This document shows positions 34,156-44,776 of a DNA stretch of 64,000 nt, one piece after another. The position numbers and the translations under genes are program-made. The notes under the pieces were generated by a model that did not search any database, was not told the origin of the DNA, and saw nothing but the letters and a program-made list of their open reading frames with translations. Position 1 is the stretch's first letter. Each line of letters begins with the position of its first letter. The DNA comes from Marinobacterium sp. xm-d-530 (GTDB lineage Bacteria > Pseudomonadota > Gammaproteobacteria > Pseudomonadales > Balneatricaceae): positions 186,001-250,000 of the forward strand of contig NZ_WBYM01000004.1 in the NCBI RefSeq assembly GCF_013283365.1. The letters run 5' to 3'.

Positions 34156-35094
34156 ATGAGTGACTCTTTCAAGCACATCACAGTCCTTCTGAACGAAGCG
34201 GTCGACGCGCTGGTGCAAGATCCAGCTGGAATTTATGTCGATTGCACCTTTGGTCGTGGCGGCCACAGTGCGTTGGTGTTAGAGAGATTGAATGAAGAGG
34301 GTCGTTTAATTGCTATCGATAAAGACCCTGAGGCGATCGCTTTTGCTCATCAACGTTTTGCGGATGAGCCGCGTTTCTCAATTGAGCATGGCTCCTTCTC
34401 ACGACTTCAATCCTTTATCGAAGCGCGTGGTTTAACGGGCAAGATTTCTGGCGTTTTGATGGATCTGGGTGTTAGCTCACCGCAGCTGGACGATCCCAAG
34501 CGTGGCTTCAGCTTCCAGAATGATGGTCCATTAGATATGCGGATGGATACAACGTCTGGCGAGAGTGCCGCGGACTGGATCAATCGTGCCTCTGAAAAAG
34601 AGATCGCCGATGTTCTATTTACCTATGGCGAAGAGAAGTTTGGTCGTCGCATGGCGGCGGCGGTTGTTCGTGAGCGAGAGATAGAGCCTATAACCACAAC
34701 GGCTCGTTTGTCCTCGATCATTGCAGAAGCTAACCCTAAATGGGAGAAAGGCAAGAACCCAGCGACTCGTGCCTTTCAGGGGATTCGAATTCATATCAAT
34801 AAAGAGCTTGAAGATGTTGAGCAGGTTCTTGATCAATCCCTAGAGGTGCTTGCTGTTGGTGGGCGTCTTGCAGTCATCAGTTTCCACTCGTTAGAAGATC
34901 GAATTGTTAAGCGCTTTATTCGTACTTATGTGAAAGGGGATGAGCATCTTCCTGCAGGTATACCGGTTACGCAGGATATGTTGAATCAACGGCTGAAGGC
35001 GATTGGTAAGGCGGTCAAAGCGGGCAAGGATGAGGTGTCTGATAACCCACGCTCCCGAAGTGCGGTGATGAGAATAGCGGAGAAACTCAAATGA
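34156..35094 (+). CDS. rsmH: 16S rRNA (cytosine1402-N4)-methyltransferase RsmH (MraW)
   Basis: SAM-dependent N4-methylation of C1402 in 16S rRNA. The 312-aa protein shows HITVLLNEAVDAL, VDCTFGRGGHSALVLERL (SAM site), AIDKDPEAIAFA, GVLMDLGVSSPQLDDPKRGF and SFHSLEDRIVKRF. Its position after mraZ is universal in dcw clusters. The stop overlaps ftsL (ATGA). Confidence 0.97.
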   Translation: MSDSFKHITVLLNEAVDALVQDPAGIYVDCTFGRGGHSALVLERLNEEGRLIAIDKDPEAIAFAHQRFADEPRFSIEHGSFSRLQSFIEARGLTGKISGVLMDLGVSSPQLDDPKRGFSFQNDGPLDMRMDTTSGESAADWINRASEKEIADVLFTYGEEKFGRRMAAAVVREREIEPITTTARLSSIIAEANPKWEKGKNPATRAFQGIRIHINKELEDVEQVLDQSLEVLAVGGRLAVISFHSLEDRIVKRFIRTYVKGDEHLPAGIPVTQDMLNQRLKAIGKAVKAGKDEVSDNPRSRSAVMRIAEKLK

Positions 35095-35459
35095 TCCCAT
35101 TCTCTATACCCTTCAAGGATAGGCTGGCCATAAAGCAGAAGCCAAAGCAACAAACTAAAGAGCTGCCCATGTTAGAACTTGGTCAGCTTTTTGCACCTCT
35201 GGTCTCTGGCTTTTTATTGATTGCTTTCATCTTTATCTCAGCCTTGGCGGTGATCTACACCGCTTACGACTACCGTCGTCTGTTCAATCAGCATCAGGTC
35301 CTGGTGCGTCAAAGTGACGAGCTACGCATTGAGTGGGGGCAGCTGTTGCTAGAGCAGTCGGCTTGGGGTGCAAACAACCGAGTTGAAGTGTTGGCAGAGC
35401 AGCGCTTAGGCATGAAGATGCCTAAAGCTAATGAGATTAGGCTGGCGATCGATGAGTAA
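35091..35459 (+). CDS. ftsL: Cell division protein FtsL
   Basis: A small bitopic divisome protein (122 aa): basic cytoplasmic N-terminus, a single membrane helix (about residues 36-58, SGFLLIAFIFISALAVIYTA) and a periplasmic coiled-coil segment with VEVLAEQRLGMKMP. It forms a complex with FtsB and FtsQ in E. coli. It overlaps rsmH by 4 nt and ftsI by 8 nt. FtsL is weakly conserved; the call rests on layout plus position. Confidence 0.9.
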   Translation: MIPFSIPFKDRLAIKQKPKQQTKELPMLELGQLFAPLVSGFLLIAFIFISALAVIYTAYDYRRLFNQHQVLVRQSDELRIEWGQLLLEQSAWGANNRVEVLAEQRLGMKMPKANEIRLAIDE

Positions 35460-37161
35460 CGAAGAGGTGGTACAGACTCAAGCGGCAAAAGGCTGGCGGC
35501 TGTGGTTGGTCTTCATTGCGCTCGTGCTAATCTCTGGTGTGATTGTCGCTAAGATGGTGTCGCTCTATACAGCGGAGCAGGCGTTTCTGCAGAAGCAGGG
35601 TGATGCTCGATCGCTTCGCACTCGCTTAACGCCTGCGCATCGCGGCTTGATTACCGATCGCCATGGTGACCCCTTGGCGGTCAGTGCACCGGTGGCGACC
35701 ATTTGGGCTGACCCTAAAGAGACTGATCTACAAAATTCAAACTTGCCTCAGTTGGCTCGTCTGTTGAGTCTTAACCCGCAATCACTACTCAACTCTCTAA
35801 AAGAGAATCCATCACGCCGCTTCATGTACCTTAAACGACAGGTGACGCCTGAATTGGCAGAGCATGTGAATGATCTCAATATTCGTGGTATCCATGTCGA
35901 TCAAACCTTCCGTCGCTTCTACCCGACCGGCGAAGTGTCAACTCACTTAGTTGGGTTCACAAATGTGGACGGAAAAGGGCAAGAGGGCTTTGAGTTGGCC
36001 TTTGATGAGATGCTGCATGGCGAACCTGGTCGAGCGCTGGTTCTTCAGGATCGCAAGGGACGCACCATCAAACACCTAAAATCTCTGCAGGAGGCAGATC
36101 CAGGTGAAGATTTAGCGCTCAGTATCGATCTGCGTTTACAGTATTTAGCCTACCGTGAGCTCAAAGACGCGGTTCAGACGCATAAGGCCGATTCGGCATC
36201 GGCAGTTATTCTCGATGCTCGTACTGGTGAGGTATTGGCCCTAGTTAATCAGCCCTCTTACAACCCGAACGATCGCCGAAATTTAAACCCTAACGGGCTG
36301 CGTAATCGTGCAGTTACCGATATTTTTGAACCGGGCTCAACGATGAAGCCGATCACAGTTGCCGCCGCCTTAATGAGTGGCGATTACCAGTTTGAAGATG
36401 TGATCGATACCTCCCCAGGTTATATCCGAGTTCGAGGTTCATCCATTCGTGACCACCGTAATTACGGTGAATTGGATATGACAGGCATCATCACCAAATC
36501 GAGTAACGTCGGTGTCGTTAAGCTGGCGCTATCGATGGAGAGTGACGCGGTTCGTAACCTGATGTTTAACATGGGACTGGGTCAGCCCACCAATACCGGT
36601 TTTCCAGGCGAGCGCTCAGGTGTGCTGCCTTTCCTAAGTGAACGTCAAGAGGTAGAACGTGCGACCTTGTCCTACGGATATGGTCTATCGGTGACGCCGC
36701 TGCAGTTAGCTCAATCGTACATTCCCTTCGCGAATCGGGGCGTCAAACTGCCTGTATCACTTTACAAGTTGGACGAAAAGCCCAAGGGTGAGCGCGTGAT
36801 GCCAGCCGAGGTGGCTACCCAGGTGCTTGGCATGATGGAAACGGTTGTTACGCCAATTGGTACGGCTAAACAGGCCGCAGTGACCGGCTACCGTGTTGGG
36901 GGTAAGACGGGTACAGCTCACAAAGCCGTTGCTGGCGGTTACGCAGAAGATGCCTATGTCTCAGTATTTGCCGGCATCGCACCGATCAGTGATCCTCGAA
37001 TTGTCATGGTGGTGATGGTCGATAATCCTAAAGGCCAAGAGTATTACGGCGGTGCGGTTGCTGCGCCCGTCTTTTCACGAGTGATGGGCGGTGTGCTGCG
37101 CTTAATGAATATCCCACCCGATAACTGGGAAGAGGCAAGTATGCAGGTGGCCTCAAAATGA
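35452..37161 (+). CDS. ftsI: Peptidoglycan D,D-transpeptidase FtsI (PBP3)
   Basis: Septum-specific class B penicillin-binding protein (569 aa). N-terminal membrane anchor (LWLVFIALVLISGVIVAKMV), dimerisation domain, then the transpeptidase with SxxK at S296 (FEPGSTMKP), SxN (KSSNVG) and KTGTAHK. The ATG at 35452 is chosen; the frame reaches back to an ATG at 35431 inside ftsL. Confidence 0.97.
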   Translation: MSNEEVVQTQAAKGWRLWLVFIALVLISGVIVAKMVSLYTAEQAFLQKQGDARSLRTRLTPAHRGLITDRHGDPLAVSAPVATIWADPKETDLQNSNLPQLARLLSLNPQSLLNSLKENPSRRFMYLKRQVTPELAEHVNDLNIRGIHVDQTFRRFYPTGEVSTHLVGFTNVDGKGQEGFELAFDEMLHGEPGRALVLQDRKGRTIKHLKSLQEADPGEDLALSIDLRLQYLAYRELKDAVQTHKADSASAVILDARTGEVLALVNQPSYNPNDRRNLNPNGLRNRAVTDIFEPGSTMKPITVAAALMSGDYQFEDVIDTSPGYIRVRGSSIRDHRNYGELDMTGIITKSSNVGVVKLALSMESDAVRNLMFNMGLGQPTNTGFPGERSGVLPFLSERQEVERATLSYGYGLSVTPLQLAQSYIPFANRGVKLPVSLYKLDEKPKGERVMPAEVATQVLGMMETVVTPIGTAKQAAVTGYRVGGKTGTAHKAVAGGYAEDAYVSVFAGIAPISDPRIVMVVMVDNPKGQEYYGGAVAAPVFSRVMGGVLRLMNIPPDNWEEASMQVASK

Positions 37162-38651
37162 CCCAGTTATCAATGCAGTGGAATCTTAATGAACTCCTAA
37201 TGCCATTTGGCCTAAGGAGCTCTGAGGTTTCTGTTACGCGACTATCGCAAGACAGTCGTGAAGATCAGACCGGCTCTCTGTTTGTGGCGCGTTCGGGTGC
37301 CAACTACAGTGCATGCGATTTCGCTGAGCAGGCCGTTAACAAGGGCGCTAAAGCGGTTATATTGCAGGGTACGGCAGCTGAGGCATCTGAGTTAGCTGAA
37401 AAACTGAATGTCGAGGTGATCGCTTGGCAGCCTGAGATCTGCTCTTTGGCTCAGTTGGCTGATCGCTTTTACCGATCACCCTCTCGTTCGATGACGCTGG
37501 TCGGTATTACCGGTACCAACGGTAAAACTTCCTGTGCTCACTTCCTCGTTCAACTGCTCTCACAATTGGGCCGTCGAGCCGCTATGTTGGGCACAATTGG
37601 TATTGGCTTTTTAGACGATCTTAAGGTCTCTAGTCATACCACGCTGGATCCGATTGCCTTGCAAAGAACTCTGGCTGAGTTGCTTGAAGCGGGCGCTGAC
37701 AGCGTAGTGATGGAGGTGTCGAGCCACGCCATTGATCAGGGGCGAATCGATCAGCTAGCCTTTGATTTAGTGGCCTACACCAACCTGTCACGTGACCACC
37801 TGGACTACCACGGTTCGATGGAAGCTTATGCCGCCGCCAAAGCGAAGTTGTTTGACGCCTATGGGGCACCGCTGCAATTGATTAATGCCGATGATGAGTA
37901 CGCGGTAACTTTGTTAAATAGGCCAACCGACGCAAGGCGCTTAAGCTTCTCTACGACATCGAAATCAGCGGATGTCGCTTCGTACGACCCTAAGTTTAGT
38001 GCCAAAGGACTCTCATTTACGCTAGAGATGATGGATCAAACCATCAGGGTAGACGCACCACTGATGGGTAGCTTTAACCTCTCCAATCTGACTCTGGTGA
38101 TCGGTGCAGCGGCGATGCTGGGTTATGACCTAAGTGATGTAGAGCGATCTGTCTCTAAAGTTCAGCCGGTGCCGGGTCGTATGGAAGTAGTCTCTAACGC
38201 AACCGAGCCTTGTGTCATCGTTGATTATGCCCACACGCCGGATGCGTTAGAGAAAGCGCTAACCGCCTGTCGAGAGCATTTGGCCGGTGGCGAATTGCTG
38301 ACTCTGTTTGGCTGCGGCGGTGACCGTGATCGTGGAAAACGCCCAATGATGGCAGCCATTGCCGAGCAGTTGGCGGATCGGATTTGGGTGACCAGTGACA
38401 ACCCTCGCACCGAAAACCCTCAAGCGATTATTGATGAAGTGATGCAAGGTTTTTCTGGCGTTAAGCCTGTCTTTGAAGTGATCGGTCGTGCCGATGCGAT
38501 TGATCAGATTATTGCTCAGGCATCGGTTAACGACATCGTTTTGATCGCCGGTAAAGGTCACGAAGATTATCAAGAGATCAATGGCGAACGCCTGCCCTTC
38601 TCAGATCAAAAACAGGCTCTGTCAGCATTGAGAGGAGGTGTCACACTATGA
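37158..38651 (+). CDS. murE: UDP-MurNAc-L-Ala-D-Glu:meso-DAP ligase
   Basis: Adds the third amino acid to the peptidoglycan stem peptide in the cytoplasm (497 aa). ATP site GITGTNGKTSC, VMEVSSHAIDQGR (substrate/carbamylated-lysine region), YTNLSRDHLDYHG, and DNPRTENP, the DNPR motif that marks meso-diaminopimelate specificity. It overlaps ftsI by 4 nt and murF by 4 nt. Confidence 0.97.
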   Translation: MTQLSMQWNLNELLMPFGLRSSEVSVTRLSQDSREDQTGSLFVARSGANYSACDFAEQAVNKGAKAVILQGTAAEASELAEKLNVEVIAWQPEICSLAQLADRFYRSPSRSMTLVGITGTNGKTSCAHFLVQLLSQLGRRAAMLGTIGIGFLDDLKVSSHTTLDPIALQRTLAELLEAGADSVVMEVSSHAIDQGRIDQLAFDLVAYTNLSRDHLDYHGSMEAYAAAKAKLFDAYGAPLQLINADDEYAVTLLNRPTDARRLSFSTTSKSADVASYDPKFSAKGLSFTLEMMDQTIRVDAPLMGSFNLSNLTLVIGAAAMLGYDLSDVERSVSKVQPVPGRMEVVSNATEPCVIVDYAHTPDALEKALTACREHLAGGELLTLFGCGGDRDRGKRPMMAAIAEQLADRIWVTSDNPRTENPQAIIDEVMQGFSGVKPVFEVIGRADAIDQIIAQASVNDIVLIAGKGHEDYQEINGERLPFSDQKQALSALRGGVTL

Positions 38652-40009
38652 TGCGCGATTACTCTCTGATAGAGCTTGCGGCCGTATTAAACGCTGAACT
38701 TAAAGGTTCAGATACAAAGATTGAACGTGTGATTACTGACAGTCGCAAAGCCTGTTCGGGTGATCTCTTCGTCGCTCTAAAAGGAGAGCGATTTGATGCT
38801 CATGCGTTCGTTGAACAGGTTAGTCAGCAAGGTGCATCGGCCGCTGTTGTCGATCATCCACTCGAGCTGCCTATTGCTCAGCTAGTCGTAGCCGATCCCC
38901 GAATAGCATTGGGACAACTGGGTGCACTGAATCGTCAGCAATTTTCTGGTCAGTTGGTTGCTGTGACAGGAAGTGCCGGTAAAACCAGTGTTAAAGAGAT
39001 GCTCGCATTGATGTTCTCCTCGCTGGCGCCCACTTTGGCTACTCAGGGCAATTTGAATAATGACATTGGTGCACCACTGACCCTGCTTGAGCTCTCACCC
39101 GAGCATCAGTTTGCAGTGATTGAATTGGGTGCTAGCGCAGTCGGTGAGATCGATTACACCGCTGCACTGACTCAGCCAAATATCGCCATTCTTAACAATG
39201 CAATGGAAGCCCATGTAGAGGGGTTCGGTAGCCTTGAGAATATCGTGCAGGCTAAGTCAGAGATCTATAACGGCCTCGTTGAGAGCGGAGTCGGAATCGT
39301 TAATTTAGATGATCCGCATGCCCAGGTTTGGACAGATAAGCTGGATCGTTTGAATAAGCGCTGGATCGGTTTTGGTTTGAATGAATCGGCAGAGTTATCC
39401 GCAACGAATCTGAGAGTGAATGACCAGGGTTGCTTTGGATTTACTCTGACATATCAAGGCAATCAATACGCTGTTCAGCTCTCTGTTATGGGGCGTCACA
39501 TGGTCTTCAATGCGCTTGCAGCCCTTGCTGCTTGGGTCGCTTCGGGTCAGCCCATTGCCAGCGCAATCAAACCGCTGCAAAACTACACAGGGTTCAAGGG
39601 GCGCCTGCAGGTTCATTCACTCAAGCCCTCTCTTGCATTGATTGATGACTCCTACAACGCTAGCCCTTCCGCCGTTAAAGCCGCCATCGATACTCTGATG
39701 ACTCTGGATGGCGAGCACCTGCTTGTCCTCGGAGATATGGCCGAGTTGGGTGCTGACGCGGAGGCGCTTCATTCAGAGATCGGTCGTTATGCCAAGCAGC
39801 AGGGGGTTGATCGTCTGATGGCAACGGGTCCTCTGATGGCCAATGCGGTGTCAGCTTTCGGCGAAGGGGCGAGTCATTTCGCTTCGCGTGATGAATTGAT
39901 TACTGAGTTAACACATAACCTGCCTAAAGAGGGTGCTCTGCTGGTTAAAGGTTCACGAAGTGCAGCGATGGATCGTGTCGTCGATGCACTAATAGAGATG
40001 GAAAAATAG
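38648..40009 (+). CDS. murF: UDP-MurNAc-tripeptide:D-Ala-D-Ala ligase
   Basis: Adds D-Ala-D-Ala to complete the UDP-MurNAc pentapeptide (453 aa). It has [14 protein letters not shown] (ATP site), [32 protein letters not shown] and [16 protein letters not shown], all MurF signatures. Starts within the murE stop (ATGATG) and ends one base before mraY. Confidence 0.97.
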   Translation: MMRDYSLIELAAVLNAELKGSDTKIERVITDSRKACSGDLFVALKGERFDAHAFVEQVSQQGASAAVVDHPLELPIAQLVVADPRIALGQLGALNRQQFSGQLVAVTGSAGKTSVKEMLALMFSSLAPTLATQGNLNNDIGAPLTLLELSPEHQFAVIELGASAVGEIDYTAALTQPNIAILNNAMEAHVEGFGSLENIVQAKSEIYNGLVESGVGIVNLDDPHAQVWTDKLDRLNKRWIGFGLNESAELSATNLRVNDQGCFGFTLTYQGNQYAVQLSVMGRHMVFNALAALAAWVASGQPIASAIKPLQNYTGFKGRLQVHSLKPSLALIDDSYNASPSAVKAAIDTLMTLDGEHLLVLGDMAELGADAEALHSEIGRYAKQQGVDRLMATGPLMANAVSAFGEGASHFASRDELITELTHNLPKEGALLVKGSRSAAMDRVVDALIEMEK

Positions 40010-40010
40010 T

Positions 40011-41093
40011 ATGTTGGTCTACTTAGCAGATTACCTTTCTCAGTTTTATAGCGGCTTCAATGTCTTCAAGTACATTACGCTGCGCGGCATTATGGGTGTG
40101 TTAACGGCCCTCGCCATGGCGCTTTGGATGGGACCTCACCTGATTAGAAAGCTTCAGATAAAACAGATAGGACAGGCTGTTCGCAACGATGGGCCAGAGT
40201 CACACCTAAGCAAAGCTGGCACACCGACTATGGGCGGTGCGCTGATTATTCTAGCGATTATCACCAGTACCTTACTCTGGTCAGACTTAACGAACCCCTA
40301 TGTTTGGGTGACGCTGTTTGTACTGGTGGTGTTTGGTGCTGTTGGCTGGGTGGATGACTGGCGCAAAGTCATTGAAAAAGACTCACGAGGTCTGCCTGCA
40401 AAGTGGAAATACCTGTGGCAATCTGTGGGCGGTGCCGCGGCCGCTGTGGCGCTCTTTTGGTTGGCCGAAACACCCGCTGAAACCGATCTCTTGATTCCGT
40501 TCTTCAAAGATACCGCGCTGTCACTGGGTCTGCTTTTTATACCCTTCGCCTATTTTGTCATTGTCGGAAGTTCCAACGCAGTCAACCTAACCGATGGTTT
40601 GGACGGCTTAGCCATTCTTCCGACGGTTATGGTGGCCGGTGCACTGGCGGTTTTTGCCTACCTGACGGGTCACGTTAAGTTTGCAGAGTACCTCAATATC
40701 CCTTACATCCCTGGCGCCGGTGAGTTGATCATTCTGCTCGGCGCCATTATTGGTGCCGGTTTAGGATTCCTCTGGTTTAACACCTACCCAGCGATGGTCT
40801 TTATGGGCGATGTAGGTGCACTCGCGCTAGGCGCTGTATTGGGTGTGGTCGCGGTTATTGTTCGCCAAGAGCTGGTACTTCTCATTATGGGCGGAATTTT
40901 TGTGCTGGAAACGGTCTCAGTCATTCTGCAAGTGGCGTCGTTCAAATTGACGGGGCGTCGCATCTTTAGAATGGCTCCAATCCATCACCACTTTGAGTTG
41001 AAGGGTTGGCCTGAGCCACGAGTCATCGTCCGTTTCTGGATCATCAGTTTTGTACTGGTGTTGATCGGCTTAGCCTCATTAAAAATACGATAG
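40011..41093 (+). CDS. mraY: Phospho-MurNAc-pentapeptide transferase
   Basis: Integral membrane enzyme (360 aa, about ten helices) that moves phospho-MurNAc-pentapeptide to undecaprenyl phosphate to give lipid I. Signatures: [20 protein letters not shown] (catalytic Asp pair), [31 protein letters not shown] and [15 protein letters not shown]. Confidence 0.98.
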   Translation: MLVYLADYLSQFYSGFNVFKYITLRGIMGVLTALAMALWMGPHLIRKLQIKQIGQAVRNDGPESHLSKAGTPTMGGALIILAIITSTLLWSDLTNPYVWVTLFVLVVFGAVGWVDDWRKVIEKDSRGLPAKWKYLWQSVGGAAAAVALFWLAETPAETDLLIPFFKDTALSLGLLFIPFAYFVIVGSSNAVNLTDGLDGLAILPTVMVAGALAVFAYLTGHVKFAEYLNIPYIPGAGELIILLGAIIGAGLGFLWFNTYPAMVFMGDVGALALGAVLGVVAVIVRQELVLLIMGGIFVLETVSVILQVASFKLTGRRIFRMAPIHHHFELKGWPEPRVIVRFWIISFVLVLIGLASLKIR

Positions 41094-41101
41094 GAAATAA
41101 C

Positions 41102-42463
41102 GTGTCACTGATTACCAGCGATAAGCGCAGAATCATTATTGGCCTAGGTCAAACTGGCCAGAGCATCGCACGCTTCTTTGCAAGTCGTGGTCTGCCGTTT
41201 GCCGCTTGTGATACACGTGAGACAGCTGCTGCAATTGATGCATTCCGTCATCAGTACCCTGAAGTTGAGCTACAAACCGGTCCGCTCAATGGTGAATGGC
41301 TGAGTCAGGCAGATGAGCTAGTGATCAGTCCAGGTGTCGCTAAAGATCAGCCTGCGATTCAGGCAGCCATAGCATCGGGTGCTAAATTGATCGGTGATAT
41401 TGATCTGTTTGCTCGCGAGGTAACGGCTCCGATCATTGCGATTACCGGTTCCAATGGTAAAAGTACCGTTACGACGCTAGTTTGGCAGATGGCCGTCGAT
41501 GCTGGATGCCGTGCAGAGATTGGCGGTAACATTGGTATTCCGGTTCTGGATCTATTAGCCAAGCCGGCTGCCGATCTCTATGTTTTAGAGCTCTCCAGTT
41601 TTCAACTTGAAACCACACATGATCTCAAAGCATCAGCAGCGACCGTATTGAACATGTCGGCAGATCATATGGATCGTTATGACGGTATGCAGGGGTATCA
41701 TGCAGCGAAACACCGCATCTATCGCCACTGTCAGCAGGCGATTTTTAATCGTGAAGATGCTCTTTCAAGACCTCTAGTACCGAACAGCACTAAACAGACC
41801 TCCTTTGGTTTGGGAGCGCCCGACCTTAATCAGTACGGCCGATTGATGGTTGAGGGTAAGCCTTGGTTAGCAAAAGGTGCTGAGGCCCTTATGCCAGTTG
41901 CCGATATGAAGATGCGTGGCGAACACAATGAGTTGAACGCATTGGCGGCTCTGGCTCTGTGCGAATCTCAGGGACTGAAACTATCGTCCCTTTTAAAGAC
42001 CCTGTCTCAATTCCCGGGACTCGAACACCGCTGTCAGTGGATTGCAGAGCGAGAGGGTGTCAGCTGGTTCAACGACTCTAAAGGGACTAATCTTGGCGCT
42101 ACACTGGCTGCCGTTGTGGGTCTTGGAGAGACGCAAGAACGCACACACTCATTAATCTTGATCGCGGGTGGACAAGCTAAAGGTCAGGATTTTTCGGGCC
42201 TAAAACTACCTAGCCAACGCTACTTAAAATCACTCATTCTGATCGGGGAAGATCGCCAACAGATGGCCGATGAGATCGGTTTTGAAGCAACCTGTTTTGC
42301 CGATTCATTGATGGACGCAGTGCGTTTGGCTGAGTCTCAAGCAGAGTCGGGTGATGCGGTTCTGTTATCCCCAGCTTGTGCAAGTTTCGATATGTTCACA
42401 GGGTTTGAAGATCGTGGTCATCAGTTTGTGGCGGCCGTGAGAGAGGTGTTGTCATGCGATTAA
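41102..42463 (+). CDS. murD: UDP-MurNAc-L-alanine:D-glutamate ligase
   Basis: Adds D-glutamate to UDP-MurNAc-Ala (453 aa). N-terminal Rossmann-like segment IIIGLGQTGQSIARFF, ATP site AITGSNGKSTVTTL, ELSSFQLETT, NMSADHMDRYDGM and FNDSKGTNLGAT. GTG start at 41102. It overlaps ftsW by 10 nt. Confidence 0.97.
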   Translation: MSLITSDKRRIIIGLGQTGQSIARFFASRGLPFAACDTRETAAAIDAFRHQYPEVELQTGPLNGEWLSQADELVISPGVAKDQPAIQAAIASGAKLIGDIDLFAREVTAPIIAITGSNGKSTVTTLVWQMAVDAGCRAEIGGNIGIPVLDLLAKPAADLYVLELSSFQLETTHDLKASAATVLNMSADHMDRYDGMQGYHAAKHRIYRHCQQAIFNREDALSRPLVPNSTKQTSFGLGAPDLNQYGRLMVEGKPWLAKGAEALMPVADMKMRGEHNELNALAALALCESQGLKLSSLLKTLSQFPGLEHRCQWIAEREGVSWFNDSKGTNLGATLAAVVGLGETQERTHSLILIAGGQAKGQDFSGLKLPSQRYLKSLILIGEDRQQMADEIGFEATCFADSLMDAVRLAESQAESGDAVLLSPACASFDMFTGFEDRGHQFVAAVREVLSCD

Positions 42464-43710
42464 CACTTCCCCATTTTAGTAAGCTTTGGAATTTTAAATT
42501 GCCTGCGGAGCTGCGTGTTCCTCAGGGCACTTTACCTTTCGATCCACTGTTGATGATGAGTATGCTAGCACTGATGCTGACAGGCCTTGTCATGATCTCT
42601 TCAGCCTCTATGGATGTTGCAGCGGCTAAATTTGGTGGGCCATTCTTCTTCATTTTTAGGCACGGCCTATTTGTTGTGGCAGCGCTGTTAGTGGTTGCAC
42701 TGCTGGTGAGAATTCCCATTACTGTTTGGGAGCGTTTCTCAGTCTGGCTGCTCTTCTTGGGACTGTTGTTGCTGTTGATTGTTTTAGTGCCTGGCATCGG
42801 CCGCGAGGTCAATGGTAGTCAGCGTTGGATAGGACTGGGTAGCTTCAATCTACAGGCCTCAGAGGTCGCTAAGGTCTGTATGGTGATGTTTATTGCGGGC
42901 TATCTGGTGCGCCGTCTACACGAGGTTAGATCGACTTGGAAGGGGGTTGTGAAACCTGCTATTCCGCTGGCGTTCTATGTTTTTGCACTCTACCTAGAGC
43001 CGGATTACGGTGCCATCGTTGTTACAACTGCAACGGTTATGGGCATGATCTTCCTGGGTGGAATGCGACTGTTACAGTTAGTTACTGTTGTTGGCGTTGT
43101 CGGAGTGTTGGTCGGTGCGATGGCGTTGACTCAAACTTACCGTTTGAAACGTCTGCAGTCTTTCTCGGATCCTTGGGCGGATCCATACGGTGCTGGCTAT
43201 CAGCTCTCTCAAGCGCAGATCGCTTTTGGTCGCGGAGAGTGGTTTGGAACCGGTCTTGGTAACAGCGTACAAAAACTCTTCTACCTACCCGAAGCCCATA
43301 CAGACTTTGTCTACTCAGTTCTCGCGGAAGAGCTCGGTCTGATCGGTGCCATGGCGGTTGTTGTTTTGTATGTGGTTTTAATCGCTCGAATCTTCTTGAT
43401 CGGTCGCCAGGCTGAGAAGCAGCAACGCTTTTTTATGAGCTACATCTCCTACGGTTTCGGGTTCATTCTTGCGGGTCAGGCGATGATCAATATCGGTGTG
43501 AACGTGGGCGCATTGCCAACCAAAGGTCTGACGTTGCCGCTGATGAGTTACGGTGGTTCATCGCTGATTATCTGTGCGGCGATGATCGCCATCGTGCAGC
43601 GCGTGGATTATGAGCTGAAACGTGAGCGTCTGGGGATGAAGCCCGTCGAGAGCCGTTGGAGTCGATTCTGGTCACGCTGGACACAGGAGGCCTCTCATGA
43701 GTCAGTCTAA
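42454..43710 (+). CDS. ftsW: SEDS peptidoglycan glycosyltransferase FtsW
   Basis: Polymerises septal glycan strands with FtsI. The 418-aa SEDS protein has about ten membrane helices, GSQRWIGLGSFNLQASEVAK (SEDS signature with catalytic region), PEAHTDFVYSVLAEELG and the closing MSYGGSSLI. It overlaps murD and murG, a fully compact operon. Confidence 0.97.
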   Translation: MRLTLPHFSKLWNFKLPAELRVPQGTLPFDPLLMMSMLALMLTGLVMISSASMDVAAAKFGGPFFFIFRHGLFVVAALLVVALLVRIPITVWERFSVWLLFLGLLLLLIVLVPGIGREVNGSQRWIGLGSFNLQASEVAKVCMVMFIAGYLVRRLHEVRSTWKGVVKPAIPLAFYVFALYLEPDYGAIVVTTATVMGMIFLGGMRLLQLVTVVGVVGVLVGAMALTQTYRLKRLQSFSDPWADPYGAGYQLSQAQIAFGRGEWFGTGLGNSVQKLFYLPEAHTDFVYSVLAEELGLIGAMAVVVLYVVLIARIFLIGRQAEKQQRFFMSYISYGFGFILAGQAMINIGVNVGALPTKGLTLPLMSYGGSSLIICAAMIAIVQRVDYELKRERLGMKPVESRWSRFWSRWTQEASHESV

Positions 43711-44776
43711 ACGCCTACTCATTATGGCCGGCGGTACCGGCGGGCATGTCTACCCAGCACTTGCCGTGGCTGATCTGTTGCGTGCTGAGGGTCACCAGGT
43801 GGAGTGGTTAGGTTCTGTTCGTGGCATTGAAAATCGAGTGGTCCCTGAAGCGGGCATTAGGTTGCATGCCATTAATGTCTCAGGCCTAAGAGGGAAAGGC
43901 AAACTGAGCCTTATTGCTGCGCCTTTCAAATTAATTAAGGCGCTATGGCAAGCCTATAAGGTAGTAAAACAGGTTCAGCCAGATGCCGTTCTGGGTATGG
44001 GTGGTTTTGCGTCGGGGCCTGGAGCCCTGGCCGCTTGGCTACTCAATAAGCCTCTAGTGATTCATGAGCAAAATGCGGTCGCTGGATTGACCAATACACA
44101 GTCTCGTCGATTTGCTAAACGTGTACTCCAAGCCTTTCCCAACGCCTTTAAATCGGGCGCACAAGGTGAAGTGGTCGGCAATCCTATTCGTGGCCCTATC
44201 TTGGATGTTGCAGCACCTTCTGAACGGTTTGCAGGGCGAAGCGGGGCCATTAATTGCCTAGTAGTGGGGGGCAGTCTTGGGGCATTAGCGATCAACGACT
44301 TGGTACCTCAAGCTGTGGCTAGGTTGTCATCTGAAGAGCGTCCCAATCTGTGGCATCAATCTGGACCGACGCACATTGAACGTTGCCAACAGGCTTATGC
44401 AGATGCCGGTGTTGAAGCTGAGGTCGTGCCCTACATTGAATCCATGGATGAGGCTTATGCCTGGGCTGATCTGGTGATCTGCCGAGCGGGGGCATTAACC
44501 GTCTCTGAAATTGCGATAGCCGGTGTGCCTGCTCTGTTTATTCCCTTCCCTCATGCGGTTGATGACCATCAAACAGCAAACGCTCAGTATTTGGTTGACG
44601 CAAAGGGTGCAGACCTAATTGCACAAAAGAATTTAACAGCCGAGGGACTCTCTCTATGGCTGAAACAACATCAATCTCGAACCGATCTGTTGGCCATGGC
44701 TAACGCTTCGCGTTCTCAGGCGAAACCAGACGCAACCCGTCAGGTCGCTGATATCTGTTTGGAGGTGGCCCTATGA
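43697..44776 (+). CDS. murG: UDP-GlcNAc:lipid I GlcNAc transferase
   Basis: Makes lipid II at the inner face of the membrane (359 aa, GT28). [17 protein letters not shown] (G loop 1), [55 protein letters not shown] and [18 protein letters not shown] are all present. It overlaps ftsW by 14 nt and murC by 4 nt. Confidence 0.98.
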   Translation: MSQSKRLLIMAGGTGGHVYPALAVADLLRAEGHQVEWLGSVRGIENRVVPEAGIRLHAINVSGLRGKGKLSLIAAPFKLIKALWQAYKVVKQVQPDAVLGMGGFASGPGALAAWLLNKPLVIHEQNAVAGLTNTQSRRFAKRVLQAFPNAFKSGAQGEVVGNPIRGPILDVAAPSERFAGRSGAINCLVVGGSLGALAINDLVPQAVARLSSEERPNLWHQSGPTHIERCQQAYADAGVEAEVVPYIESMDEAYAWADLVICRAGALTVSEIAIAGVPALFIPFPHAVDDHQTANAQYLVDAKGADLIAQKNLTAEGLSLWLKQHQSRTDLLAMANASRSQAKPDATRQVADICLEVAL